From JAADEM01 sp965371855 (GTDB taxonomy: Bacteria > Bacteroidota > Bacteroidia > Bacteroidales > Marinilabiliaceae): a DNA stretch of 64,000 nucleotides. A program made the position numbers and the translations under genes. This document shows positions 8,357-16,666 of the stretch, one piece after another. The first letter of the stretch is position 1, and each line of letters opens with the position of its first letter. The notes beneath the pieces are model-generated. The model searched no databases. It saw nothing but the letters and a program-made list of their open reading frames with translations, and was not told where the DNA came from. The stretch is from positions 1-64,000 of the forward strand of contig CBDUZZ010000004.1 in assembly GCA_965371855.1 (NCBI GenBank), in the 5' to 3' direction.

Positions 8357-9760
8357 CTAAACAAACATCATTCCAATAATTGATGCTGAGAGCAGTGATG
8401 CCAGAGTCCCGGCCAACAAAGCTCTCATACCCAATTGTGATAGCAAAACACGTTTGCCCGGGGCTAAAGAACCAATACCCCCAATCTGTATTCCTATAGA
8501 AGCAAAATTAGCAAAACCACATAATACATATGTAGCCATTATTATGGACTTTTGAGAAACAAAAGCTCCGGTCTCTTTCAAATCCCCAAGGCTAACATAT
8601 CCAATAAACTCTGTCATTATTATTTTCTCACCCAGTACTCTTCCCAACAAATCAATGTCCTGTACAGGCACACCAATAAGCCACATAAATGGAGAAAACA
8701 GATAACCCAAAATAAACTGTAGTGACAATTCATTATACTGCCCATCAGTAACATCTGTAATAATACTGTTTAAATAAGTGAACTCACCCGTTTTCAGAAA
8801 GATATAATTGACCATCGCAATAAATGAGATGAATACCAATAACATTGCACCCACATTAACCGCCAGTTTTAGCCCCTGAGTAGTACCATTTGATATTGCA
8901 TCCAATACATTTTTTCCTATTCTTTCTTTCGACACATTCACATCGCTGTTTATTTTTTCTGTTTGAGGAAGCAGTATTTTGGAAATAATAACAATACCCG
9001 GAGCCGCCAAAATAGAGGCAGCAAGAAGATGCTTTGCATACATAAGCTCCTGAACCGGATCACCAGCCCCAAGTATTTTAATATAAACAGCCAGGACACC
9101 ACCGGCAAGCGTTGCCATACCTCCGGCCATAACCAGCAACATCTCCGATTTATTCATCTTTTCAAGGTACTCCTTTATCATTAAAGGACTTTCGGTTTGC
9201 CCTAAAAAAATATTACCTGCAACAGACAAACTCTCTGCACCTGAAAGTCTGAACAAACGCGTCATTAGTAAAGCTAGAAAATATACTATCTTCTGAATTA
9301 TTCCAAAGTAAAACAGCACACTTGTTAAGGCTGAAAAGAATATAATGGTAGGTAAAATTATAATAGCAAAATTAATTAATGAGATTTCTATTTTACCGGT
9401 AACCATACTTTTAAATAAAAAAGCTGTTCCTGCTTCGGTAAAAGAAAGAATCTTAACAAACACCTTTCCAATCATCTCAAATAAATCCTGAATGAATGGA
9501 ACATACAGAATACCAACAGCTAAAACAAGCTGAACTCCTAACCCTAATCCCACAACTTTCCAGTTAATCGCCTTACGGTTAGTACTGAACAGCCATGCAA
9601 CTAAAATTACAAATGCCATTCCTATCATGCCCCTGAATATGGACATTAAATTAAATGCCGGGTTAACAAAATCGATAACAAGAATTATTGAAGTTTGAGC
9701 TTTGGCATTAACAGAAAATGCAAAAATTAGTGCAAGCCCTGCAATCAGGTATTTTTTCAT
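8357..9760 (-). CDS. NupC/CNT-family nucleoside transporter
   Basis: A 467-residue inner-membrane protein of the concentrative nucleoside transporter family, which imports nucleosides with H+ or Na+. The family motifs are visible: NIFLGQTESPLMIKEYL in the re-entrant region and GFANFASIGIQIGGIG near the C-terminus, with about ten hydrophobic segments. The first about 22 residues look like a cleavable signal (FAFSVNAKAQ), an N-terminal extension often seen in Bacteroidota members. It starts at ATG 9760 on the minus strand, downstream of the bifunctional nuclease gene with a 58-bp gap, so the two may share a transcript. The exact substrate and coupling ion cannot be read from the sequence. Confidence 0.92.
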   Translation of the reverse strand: MKKYLIAGLALIFAFSVNAKAQTSIILVIDFVNPAFNLMSIFRGMIGMAFVILVAWLFSTNRKAINWKVVGLGLGVQLVLAVGILYVPFIQDLFEMIGKVFVKILSFTEAGTAFLFKSMVTGKIEISLINFAIIILPTIIFFSALTSVLFYFGIIQKIVYFLALLMTRLFRLSGAESLSVAGNIFLGQTESPLMIKEYLEKMNKSEMLLVMAGGMATLAGGVLAVYIKILGAGDPVQELMYAKHLLAASILAAPGIVIISKILLPQTEKINSDVNVSKERIGKNVLDAISNGTTQGLKLAVNVGAMLLVFISFIAMVNYIFLKTGEFTYLNSIITDVTDGQYNELSLQFILGYLFSPFMWLIGVPVQDIDLLGRVLGEKIIMTEFIGYVSLGDLKETGAFVSQKSIIMATYVLCGFANFASIGIQIGGIGSLAPGKRVLLSQLGMRALLAGTLASLLSASIIGMMFV

Positions 9761-9818
9761 TAAGACAAAGGTTTCAAGTAAATATGAAGAACCTAACTAA
9801 TGTCAAGTCAAATATTTC

Positions 9819-10418
9819 TTATTCGTTTTTCTTTTCTCTAGATTTTATTTCATCCCTGATTTTAGATGCTTTCTCATAATTCTCCTTCTTAACAGCATCA
9901 TCCAACATCTTTTTTAATTCCCCTATTGTACTGGCAGCATATTCTTTTGATGTTTCATGATCTTTAATCTCTACCTCAAAAGACTCATCATCATCATTTT
10001 CAAAATCCAATACAATCCCGGCTTTATCCATTATTTCATCATAAGTATAGATAGGGCAGTTAAACCTCAAAGCCAGGGCAACGGCATCAGAAGTGCGGGA
10101 ATCAATGTGCAATATCTCCGACTCCCTTTTACACAGTAATTCGGAATAAAATATACCTTCTTCCAGCTTGTATATAACCACTTCGACAATATCAATATTA
10201 AATGCCTTTGCAAAGTTATGGAACAGGTCGTGAGTTAAAGGTCGTGGAGGGGCTAAGCCCTCTAACTTTATAGCTATCGATTGTGCCTCCACACTTCCGA
10301 TAATAATCGGAATTCGTCTTTCTCCACCTTCTTCTGCAAGAACAAGTGCATAAGCACCTGTTTGTGTTTGGCTATATGATAATCCTAAAATATTCAGTTT
10401 AACCTTTTTTTTACTCAT
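9819..10418 (-). CDS. Bifunctional nuclease (BFN/DUF151) family protein with UVR motif
   Basis: A 199-residue protein. Residues about 1-135 are the BFN domain (DUF151), seen in RRIPIIIGSVEAQSIAIKLEG and in SRTSDAVALALRFNCPIYTY. After an acidic linker (FENDDDESFEVE), residues about 163-198 form a UvrB/UvrC-type helical hairpin (LKKMLDDAVKKENYEKASKIRDEI), which mediates protein contact in UvrB and UvrC. Plant and bacterial relatives have been reported to act as DNase/RNase; the natural role is unclear. A CAAATATA (minus-strand TATATTTG) box lies about 77 bp before the start. Confidence 0.88.
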   Translation of the reverse strand: MSKKKVKLNILGLSYSQTQTGAYALVLAEEGGERRIPIIIGSVEAQSIAIKLEGLAPPRPLTHDLFHNFAKAFNIDIVEVVIYKLEEGIFYSELLCKRESEILHIDSRTSDAVALALRFNCPIYTYDEIMDKAGIVLDFENDDDESFEVEIKDHETSKEYAASTIGELKKMLDDAVKKENYEKASKIRDEIKSREKKNE

Positions 10419-10574
10419 AATCCATTTTCTCTTCCTGTTTCCTTAAAGACAAGCTTTAAAATTCTTAGGTGTAAAAAGTAAATTCACATTTAAACAAATA
10501 TAACAATTCCTTTTCTTATTACTTACAAAACATGAAAAAATGGCTAAATATTATGCGGGAATATAAAATTTTTA

Positions 10575-10582
10575 TACTTTTG
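10575..10582 (+). promoter_or_regulatory. -7 promoter box of rplU-rpmA
   Basis: TACTTTTG matches TAnnTTTG about 90 bp upstream of rplU, leaving an 80-90 nt leader. No TTG is seen at the proper spacing. Confidence 0.5.
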
Positions 10583-10590
10583 CACTCCAA

Positions 10591-10672
10591 TGATTTCTGC
10601 GGGGTAGACAAAAGTGGCTAAAAACAGATGTGAAGCCCACCTCCGGGAAGTAACCATAAAAATGGAAATAAT
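10591..10672 (+). promoter_or_regulatory. Structured 5' leader of rplU, possible ribosomal-protein autoregulatory RNA
   Basis: The untranslated stretch between the -7 box and the L21 start is richer in G/C than the surrounding spacers. It can form a hairpin GTGGCT (10614-10619) with AGCCCAC (10634-10640, one bulged C), followed by CCTCCGGGAAG. Leaders of rplU-rpmA operons are regulated by ribosomal protein binding in some other bacteria. Whether this one is regulatory is inference. Confidence 0.35.
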
Positions 10673-10987
10673 ATGTACGCAATTGTAGACATTGCAGGAC
10701 AGCAATTTAAAGTAGAAAAAGAGAAGAAAATTTATGTTCATCATCTACCGGCTAACGAAGGTGATGCTGTTGAGTTTGAGAAAGTCCTTTTAATCGACAA
10801 TGGAGATAAAGACATCAAAGTTGGCGCTCCGGTACTTAAAGGTGCAAAAGTAACTGCCAAAGTACTCACTCACATAAAAGGCGATAAAGTAATCGTTTTT
10901 AAAAAGAAGAGAAGAAAAGGGTATAAAGTGAAAAACGGACATCGTCAGCAATTCACTCAAATTCAGATTGAAAACATTGAAGGTTGA
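10673..10987 (+). CDS. rplU: 50S ribosomal protein L21
   Basis: A 104-residue protein of the large ribosomal subunit. It begins MYAIVDIAGQQFKVEK and carries the basic signature KVIVFKKKRRKGYKVKNGHRQ near residues 75-95, which contacts 23S rRNA. The length is standard. It is followed 21 bp later by rpmA, the conserved bacterial pairing, and preceded by a leader with a possible hairpin. Confidence 0.98.
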   Translation: MYAIVDIAGQQFKVEKEKKIYVHHLPANEGDAVEFEKVLLIDNGDKDIKVGAPVLKGAKVTAKVLTHIKGDKVIVFKKKRRKGYKVKNGHRQQFTQIQIENIEG

Positions 10988-11008
10988 TAATAAAAAAAAT
11001 TAAATAAA

Positions 11009-11272
11009 ATGGCACATAAGAAAGGCGCAGGTAGTTCAAAAAACGGAAGAGAGTCGGAAAGTAAAAGACTTGGAGTAAAAGTTTTTGGCGGTCAGTTTGC
11101 CAAAGCAGGAAACATAATTGTACGTCAACGTGGTACTCAACATCACCCCGGTAACAATGTAGGAATGGGTAAAGATCATACTTTATTTGCTCTGATTACC
11201 GGTACCGTTATTTTCAAAAAGAAAAGCAACAATAGATCTTTTGTTTCAGTAGAACCTATTTCGGCTGAATAA
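11009..11272 (+). CDS. rpmA: 50S ribosomal protein L27
   Basis: An 87-residue ribosomal protein whose flexible N-terminus reaches the peptidyl-transferase centre. It starts MAHKKGAGSSKNGRESESKRLGVK with no processed extension of the Firmicute kind, then IIVRQRGTQHHPGNNVGMGKD, the family signature. It is co-transcribed with rplU and ends at a strong terminator 18 bp downstream. Confidence 0.98.
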   Translation: MAHKKGAGSSKNGRESESKRLGVKVFGGQFAKAGNIIVRQRGTQHHPGNNVGMGKDHTLFALITGTVIFKKKSNNRSFVSVEPISAE

Positions 11273-11290
11273 GATATCAAAAACGTATTT

Positions 11291-11341
11291 AAAATCTCCT
11301 GATTTTATTACTTTCGTAATATTTTTCAGGAGATTTTTTTT
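11291..11341 (+). terminator. Rho-independent terminator of rplU-rpmA
   Basis: A 12-bp stem AAAATCTCCTGA/TCAGGAGATTTT (11291-11302 with 11326-11337) is followed by a T run. The loop region contains a second small hairpin (ATTAC/GTAAT). Confidence 0.9.
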
Positions 11342-11362
11342 TGCTCCTATACAAATAATACT

Positions 11363-12637
11363 ATGCTTACACTCAAATTCATTCAGGAGAATAAAGAAGA
11401 GGTTATTGAACGTCTTAAGATAAAGAACTTTGATGCTTTTGCTATTGTTGATAAAATAATAGTTCTTAGAAACAAAAGACAGGAAACACTTACAAAGGTC
11501 GAGTCGTCACAGGCTGAAATGAACGCTTTATCAAAAGAGATTGGTACTCTGTATAAATCAGGAAAGACCCAAGAGGCAAATAGTGCAAAAACAAAAACAG
11601 CAGAACTGAAAAACACTATTAAGGAGCTAAACACAGAACTTGATGAGATTGAAAAATCTTTACATACCGAATTAGTTCAACTACCAAATCTTCCACACAG
11701 CTCTGTTCCGGCAGGAAAATCAGCGAACAACAATGAGATTGTTAAAGAGGGAGGGGAAGTTCCAAAACTTGATCCATCCGCTGTTCCACACTGGGATCTG
11801 ATAAAAAAGTATGACCTTATTGATTTCGATCTGGGAATAAAAATTACCGGAGCCGGATTCCCGGTATACAAAGGCAAAGGAGCGAAACTGCAGCGGGCAC
11901 TAATAAATTTTTTTCTTGACGAAGCAGATAAAGCCGGGTTTAACGAAGTATTACCTCCGTTGGTAGTAAATGAAGATTCCGGCTTCGGAACCGGTCAGTT
12001 GCCTGACAAAGAGGGTCAGATGTACCATATAACTGCCGACAACCTTTATTTGATTCCTACTGCAGAAGTGCCTGTAACGAATTTATACAGAAATGTGATT
12101 CTCAAAGCATCTGATTTTCCTGTTAAAAATTGTGCATACTCAGCATGTTTCAGGCGTGAAGCAGGCTCATGGGGAAAAGATGTAAGAGGGCTTAACCGTC
12201 TTCATCAATTCGATAAAGTGGAGATTGTACAAATAACTCATCCCGACAAATCGTACCAGACTCTTGAAGAAATGGTAGCCCATGTACAATCACTGGTTGA
12301 GAAACTGGAACTACCCTGGAGGATACTGAGGTTGTGTGGCGGTGATATGAGTTTCACTTCGGCACTTACTTATGATTTTGAGGTATACTCTACCGCACAG
12401 GAACGCTGGCTTGAGGTAAGCTCTGTTTCAAATTTCGAAAATTATCAAAGCAACAGGCTCAAACTCCGTTTTAAAGAAGACGGTAAGAAACAAACACAAC
12501 TGGCACATACTCTTAATGGAAGTGCATTGGCTTTACCACGCATAGTAGCTGCCATATTAGAAAACAATCAAACACCAGAAGGTATAAAAATACCCGAAGT
12601 ATTGGTTCCTTATACCGGTTTTGATATTATACAATAG
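11363..12637 (+). CDS. serS: Serine--tRNA ligase
   Basis: A 424-residue class II synthetase that charges tRNA-Ser with serine. The N-terminal about 110 residues form the long helical hairpin that grips the tRNA variable arm (SSQAEMNALSKEIGTLYKSG). The catalytic core follows, with motif 2 in CFRREAGSWGKDVRGLNRLHQFDKVE and motif 3 in NGSALALPRIVAAILENNQ. The length is normal. It starts at ATG 11363, directly downstream of the rpmA terminator. Confidence 0.98.
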   Translation: MLTLKFIQENKEEVIERLKIKNFDAFAIVDKIIVLRNKRQETLTKVESSQAEMNALSKEIGTLYKSGKTQEANSAKTKTAELKNTIKELNTELDEIEKSLHTELVQLPNLPHSSVPAGKSANNNEIVKEGGEVPKLDPSAVPHWDLIKKYDLIDFDLGIKITGAGFPVYKGKGAKLQRALINFFLDEADKAGFNEVLPPLVVNEDSGFGTGQLPDKEGQMYHITADNLYLIPTAEVPVTNLYRNVILKASDFPVKNCAYSACFRREAGSWGKDVRGLNRLHQFDKVEIVQITHPDKSYQTLEEMVAHVQSLVEKLELPWRILRLCGGDMSFTSALTYDFEVYSTAQERWLEVSSVSNFENYQSNRLKLRFKEDGKKQTQLAHTLNGSALALPRIVAAILENNQTPEGIKIPEVLVPYTGFDIIQ

Positions 12638-12641
12638 TTTG

Positions 12642-12734
12642 TCAAGTTAAAAGTATAAAGTCATCAAGATAGAAAAATATAATCCTTTAACTTACAACTT
12701 TACGAAGCTTCAACTTTATGAACTTTTAACTTGA
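12642..12734. repeat. Inverted repeat between serS and the DUF4286 gene
   Basis: TCAAGTTAAAAG (12642-12653) and CTTTTAACTTGA (12723-12734) are perfect 12-base inverted copies flanking about 70 bp of AT-rich sequence with further ACTTTA/AACTTT repeats. It could fold as a long hairpin or be a decayed intergenic repeat. No coding potential is visible. Confidence 0.6.
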
Positions 12735-12753
12735 TAAACTTTCAACTAACACT

Positions 12754-13059
12754 ATGTTTATTTTTAACACAACATTCTCGGTAGAAAAGGATAGACAGGA
12801 AGAATGGGAACAGTGGATGCGGAAAACTTACATTCCTACATTCAAAGATTTGTTACCCGATGTGAAACATCAGCTTTTTGAGCTGATGACTAACACACAA
12901 GAAGATTCTATTAACTACACCTGCCAATGGCAGTGTAATAATCCGGACGAGTTGGGGATTATAAATAAATATTCATCTATTCTTTTTAATAATCTTACCG
13001 AGAAGATGGGAGAAAAATGCCTACATTTCAGTTCCATATTAAAATCGCATAAAATTTGA
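12754..13059 (+). CDS. DUF4286 family protein
   Basis: A 101-residue cytosolic protein of the small Bacteroidota family DUF4286, starting MFIFNTTFSVEKDRQEEWEQWM. The alternating strand/helix pattern suggests a ferredoxin-like dimeric alpha-beta barrel. No catalytic motif is known. Its stop codon overlaps the ruvC start by 4 bases (TTGA), so the two are translationally coupled; this adjacency recurs in the phylum. The function is unknown. Confidence 0.8.
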   Translation: MFIFNTTFSVEKDRQEEWEQWMRKTYIPTFKDLLPDVKHQLFELMTNTQEDSINYTCQWQCNNPDELGIINKYSSILFNNLTEKMGEKCLHFSSILKSHKI

Positions 13060-13610
13060 GTAAAGAACGTGTCATATTAGGTATTGATCCCGGAACAACA
13101 GTCATGGGATATGGTGTAGTTCTTGTCAATGGTAATAGTGCCAAAATGGTAGCAATGGGCGTGCTGGAGTTGCATAAATATACTAATCACTACCTGAAGT
13201 TAAAACGTATTTTTGAACGGACAATTCAACTTATCGACACATACAGCCCTGATGAACTTGCCATAGAAGCCCCTTTTTACGGGAAGAATGTACAATCGAT
13301 GTTAAAACTCGGACGTGCCCAGGGTGTAGCTATGGCGGCAGCTCTTTCACGCTCAATGCCGATTTTCGAGTATGCACCCTTACGTATAAAACAAGCAATT
13401 ACAGGACGCGGAAATGCTTCAAAAGAACAGGTAGCATTAATTCTTAAACACTTGTTGAACCTCGATGAAATACCTAAGTACCTTGATGCTACAGACGGTC
13501 TGGCAGCGGCATACTGTCACTTCCTTCAAAACCAAACGATTACCTCCAAAAGCAACGTTAAAAGCTGGAAAGAGTTTATAAACAAGAATCCGGGAAGAGT
13601 GAAGAGATAG
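13056..13610 (+). CDS. ruvC: Holliday junction resolvase RuvC
   Basis: A 184-residue endonuclease that cuts Holliday junctions after RuvAB branch migration. The RNase H-like core is clear: ILGIDPGTTVMGYG holds the first catalytic Asp, LAIEAPFYGKNVQS the Glu, and YLDATDGLAAAYCH the C-terminal acidic pair. It starts at TTG inside the stop of the upstream gene (overlap TTGA). No ATG is available before the first catalytic strand, so the rare start is required. Translation is probably coupled to the DUF4286 gene. Confidence 0.96.
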   Translation: MSKERVILGIDPGTTVMGYGVVLVNGNSAKMVAMGVLELHKYTNHYLKLKRIFERTIQLIDTYSPDELAIEAPFYGKNVQSMLKLGRAQGVAMAAALSRSMPIFEYAPLRIKQAITGRGNASKEQVALILKHLLNLDEIPKYLDATDGLAAAYCHFLQNQTITSKSNVKSWKEFINKNPGRVKR

Positions 13611-13696
13611 TGGTTAATTATTAATGATAAATTGTCAGTTGCTATTTGGCTAAAAACTGCCAGTTGTGAAAAAATTATGTTGCTGTAGACTGAGAA

Positions 13697-14092
13697 TTAT
13701 AATTCCCTACGAATCGCCTTTGCAATTTGCTCAAACTCCTCCTGACTGAATTTTAGTTTTGGATTTGAAAAGCTTATGTCAGCCTCACTCTGCAGCGGGA
13801 TAAGATGTATGTGAGCATGAGGAACCTCAAGACCAAGAACTGCCACCCCCACCCTTTTGCACTCAATGGCTTTATCAATAGCTCTGGCAATCTTCTTTGA
13901 AAATACCATTAATCCAGCCAACAAATCATCATCAAGGTCAAACATATAATCGATCTCCTGTTTTGGGATAACAAGAGTATGGCCTTTAGCCAAAGGATTG
14001 ATATCTAAAAATGCAAAATACCTGTCATCCTCAGCTATTTTAAAAGACGGTATTTCACCATTTACAATTTTTGTAAAAACAGAAGCCATCAC
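13697..14092 (-). CDS. HIT-family nucleotide hydrolase
   Basis: A 131-residue histidine-triad protein. The catalytic motif PHAHIHLIP gives H92, H94 and H96, and the N-terminal ASVFTKIVNGEIPSFKI is typical of the Hint branch. Family members hydrolyse nucleoside phosphoramidates or related AMP conjugates. The spacing of 25 bp to the upstream greA suggests a shared transcript. The exact substrate is unknown. Either of two adjacent Met codons could start it. Confidence 0.93.
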   Translation of the reverse strand: MMASVFTKIVNGEIPSFKIAEDDRYFAFLDINPLAKGHTLVIPKQEIDYMFDLDDDLLAGLMVFSKKIARAIDKAIECKRVGVAVLGLEVPHAHIHLIPLQSEADISFSNPKLKFSQEEFEQIAKAIRREL

Positions 14093-14117
14093 AATAAGAT
14101 TAAATAACCATTATAAT

Positions 14118-14591
14118 TTATAAAGAAATCTCAACAATCTCAAAAGTCATAACGCCCGAAGGAACATTAATTTCCACCTTATCACCAATCTTTTTACCCA
14201 GAAGTCCGTTGGCTATTGGTGTAGAAATTGCCAGCTTACCCGACTTCAGATTAGCTTCACTGTCAGGTACAATCAGATAAGTCATCTTAGCACCGTTTTT
14301 TAGATTTTTTATTACAACCTTATTCAATAACTGCACCTTAGAAGTATCCAGCTTAGACTCATCGAGTATCCTGCTATTTGCAATAATATCTTTCAGTTTG
14401 TTTATTCTCATTTCAAGAAGTCCTTGTGCCTCCTTGGCAGCATCATACTCAGCATTCTCAGACAGGTCTCCTTTATCCCGGGCTTCAGCAATCTGCTTCG
14501 AGATACTAGGTCTTTCAATACTTTCAAACTGATACAACTCCTCTTTAAGTTTTTTTAATCCTGATTCTGTAATATATTTTATTGATGCCAT
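14118..14591 (-). CDS. greA: Transcription elongation factor GreA
   Basis: A 157-residue factor that enters the RNA polymerase secondary channel and stimulates cleavage of backtracked RNA. The N-terminal coiled coil contains ARDKGDLSENAEYDAAKE with the acidic tip residues D and E, and the C-terminal FKBP-like domain ends in GVMTFEIVEISL. The start at 14591 (MASIKYITESG) is chosen over a longer reading to 14669. The extra 26 residues do not match the family, and a good promoter lies inside that extension. Confidence 0.96.
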   Translation of the reverse strand: MASIKYITESGLKKLKEELYQFESIERPSISKQIAEARDKGDLSENAEYDAAKEAQGLLEMRINKLKDIIANSRILDESKLDTSKVQLLNKVVIKNLKNGAKMTYLIVPDSEANLKSGKLAISTPIANGLLGKKIGDKVEINVPSGVMTFEIVEISL

Positions 14592-14658
14592 GGCTTCTAT
14601 ATTTTTTGAACAATCATATAAAAATAAAAGAATCCCGGTATTCCGAAACTCTTTGCTG

Positions 14659-14688
14659 CAAATATACAAAGATTAAATAAAAAATCAA
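14659..14688 (-). promoter_or_regulatory. Promoter of greA-HIT
   Basis: On the minus strand TTG (14688-14686) is followed after 19 bp by TATATTTG (14666-14659), an excellent match to the Bacteroidota -33/-7 consensus, 67 bp upstream of the greA start. Confidence 0.7.
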
Positions 14689-14731
14689 TACTAATTATTT
14701 ATCCAACAAGTTCTTTAAAGTATCAAAAAAA

Positions 14732-15157
14732 CTATAACTCAGGTCTCTTTAGTATCTCGGAGAAAATAACTGCTTTCTTTAAATCAAACTCTTCCTCATC
14801 CCAAAAACTAACAGTTTCATGTATATCATAATCACTTGAGAATGCAGGCTCAATCTTCCTGTCAATTCTGGTTTTATAAATGCTATCAAAACGCCTTGTT
14901 GGGGGTTCGGTTACAAATACTTTCTCTACTCTTTTTTCTTCCTCCTTCACTGCACCTATATTGTTTTCGGTTGTGTTAAAAAAATCGTCAAAATCCTCCA
15001 AGGCATCCTCTCTCTCATGTCCATAAGAATCCTGACTAACTGGTTCGGGTTGAGACAGTAATTTCTTTTTAGCTTTTCTTGATTTCATAACTGCACTAAA
15101 AACAAAAAATGCCACCATAGCCAGCAAATACAATATATCACCAAATCCGTCCTTCAT
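14732..15157 (-). CDS. Hypothetical single-pass membrane protein
   Basis: A 141-residue protein with one N-terminal membrane segment (residues about 6-23, ILYLLAMVAFFVFSAVM) followed by a basic patch SRKAKKKLL, so the rest is predicted cytoplasmic. The body is strongly acidic and low in hydrophobic residues (EREDALEDFDDFF). The end, FDLKKAVIFSEILKRPEL, resembles the short conserved C-terminus of small Bacteroidota hypotheticals. No known domain or function is recognised. It is separated from greA by about 60 bp. Confidence 0.6.
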   Translation of the reverse strand: MKDGFGDILYLLAMVAFFVFSAVMKSRKAKKKLLSQPEPVSQDSYGHEREDALEDFDDFFNTTENNIGAVKEEEKRVEKVFVTEPPTRRFDSIYKTRIDRKIEPAFSSDYDIHETVSFWDEEEFDLKKAVIFSEILKRPEL

Positions 15158-15279
15158 CTCTTTTCGTATATAAATAAAACTATTAAAACTACAGAATAAT
15201 ATTTAAAGTTATAAATTTTTCTTCTTATTCCCACAATATATTATATAATTGTACCGTTAGAAGTTGTAATTTTAGAATT

Positions 15280-15708
15280 ATGAAGCGATATATATATTTT
15301 CTTACAATATTTTTATTATTTACAACCTGCAACAATGACAGAGAAGAAATAATTCCTAATGTTTCTTTTTATGTGTCAATTTATTTAAACGACCCTTTAT
15401 ACAGTGAAAGCCCTTTTATTGTCATTAAAGACGTAGCAGGAAACAGAGCAGGAATTAATGGAGTTGTTGTTTACAGGCTTACCAATGAAACCTACTATGC
15501 TTTCGACCTGATGTGTACCAATGAAAAACGACCAAATTGTCTTGTAAAAATAAAAGATGGAGTAACCTGTGAATGTTCTTGTTGTGAATCACAATTCCTG
15601 ATAGCCACTCCTTACGGCGATGTGATTGACGGACCTGCCCCCTGGCCTTTAAAAGCATATAAAACAAGTGTTACAGGAGGAGGAACAATTTTAAATATCT
15701 GGAATTAA
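15280..15708 (+). CDS. Rieske-fold lipoprotein lacking the canonical histidine ligands
   Basis: A 142-residue protein with a lipobox ending at C17 (LFTTC). The rest aligns with small Bacteroidota Rieske lipoproteins: IPNVSFYVSIYL, then YRLTNETYYAFDLMC and the closing GDVIDGPAPWPLKAY. The first cluster motif should be CxH but reads C79-T80-N81. The second should be CPxHGS but reads C99-S-C-C102-E-S, so both His ligands are replaced, by Asn and Cys. A normal 2Fe-2S Rieske cluster therefore seems unlikely. Residues C87, C97, C99, C101 and C102 could support disulfides or another metal site. It converges on the atp operon. Confidence 0.65.
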   Translation: MKRYIYFLTIFLLFTTCNNDREEIIPNVSFYVSIYLNDPLYSESPFIVIKDVAGNRAGINGVVVYRLTNETYYAFDLMCTNEKRPNCLVKIKDGVTCECSCCESQFLIATPYGDVIDGPAPWPLKAYKTSVTGGGTILNIWN

Positions 15709-15729
15709 TCTAATTACTCTTCTCTATTT

Positions 15730-16608
15730 TTAATTTTTAAGTGCCTCGGCTCCACTTACGATCTCAAGAATCTCTTTAGTAATTGTACTCTGTCGTGCTT
15801 TATTATATTCAAGTTTAAGATCATTCATCATATCTGTGGCATTGTCTGTTGCTTTGTGCATAGAAGTCATACGTGCTCCGTGCTCTGATGCAAGAGAATC
15901 AAGCAGCATCTTATAAAACAGTGTTTTTAATGCTTTCGGTATTATAGATCTTACTATTGTGTTTATATCCGGTTCGAATATATAATCATAGCTATGAATA
16001 ACATCCCTATTTACAGGCATCTCTAATGGAAGCAGTTGCTCTGCACTAACCTCCTGAACAACAGCATTAATAAACTCATTATAAACTATTATTACTCTGT
16101 CATATTTTTTGTCAATAAAATCACTTATAAATGAGTCCGCAATATCAGAAGCAGATTTAAAAGAGGGTTCGTTATAGAAATCATTATACTCATGGTTAAC
16201 CTTAAGTCCATGCTGAGTTAACATCTTTTGTGCTATTTTCCCAATTGTAACTATAGTTACTGAATTGTTTTTATATTGTGCAGCAAACTTATTCTTAACT
16301 ATTTCTTCAGTCTTCTTAACAACATTTGAGTTAAAAGCACCACACAATCCCCTGTTTGAAGCTAAGGTAACAATTAAAATACTATCGGGCTCACGATGCT
16401 CTGTTAGTTCGGTCATTATCTCTTCGGAACTTGAATTTACCAGATCGTAAATTATATTAGATAACTTTTCAACATAGGGATGGATATGAGCAACATCATC
16501 TTGCGCTTTTTTCAGCTTTGCCGCCGAAACCATTTTCATAGCACTGGTTACCTGACGAGTTGTTTTTACAGAGCTTATACGAACCCTTATATCTTTTAGA
16601 TTAGCCAT
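15730..16608 (-). CDS. atpG: ATP synthase gamma subunit
   Basis: A 292-residue central-stalk subunit of F1. The N-terminal helix MANLKDIRVRISSVKTTRQVTSAMKMVSAAKLKKA and the C-terminal helix (residues about 245-285, with ATDNATDMMNDLKLEYNKARQSTITKEI) form the rotating coiled coil, and the middle is the Rossmann-like domain with LCGAFNSN. It is the last gene of the operon, 58 bp after atpA. Confidence 0.98.
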   Translation of the reverse strand: MANLKDIRVRISSVKTTRQVTSAMKMVSAAKLKKAQDDVAHIHPYVEKLSNIIYDLVNSSSEEIMTELTEHREPDSILIVTLASNRGLCGAFNSNVVKKTEEIVKNKFAAQYKNNSVTIVTIGKIAQKMLTQHGLKVNHEYNDFYNEPSFKSASDIADSFISDFIDKKYDRVIIVYNEFINAVVQEVSAEQLLPLEMPVNRDVIHSYDYIFEPDINTIVRSIIPKALKTLFYKMLLDSLASEHGARMTSMHKATDNATDMMNDLKLEYNKARQSTITKEILEIVSGAEALKN

Positions 16609-16666
16609 CCTTTCTATTGGTTATTTGGATACTCGTTTATTTGTTTATTTGAGAATCATAAGATTT

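Noticed and set aside
14592..14669. N-terminal extension of greA
   Set aside because: The 26 extra residues do not match GreA, and the -7 promoter box lies inside them; the start was moved to 14591.
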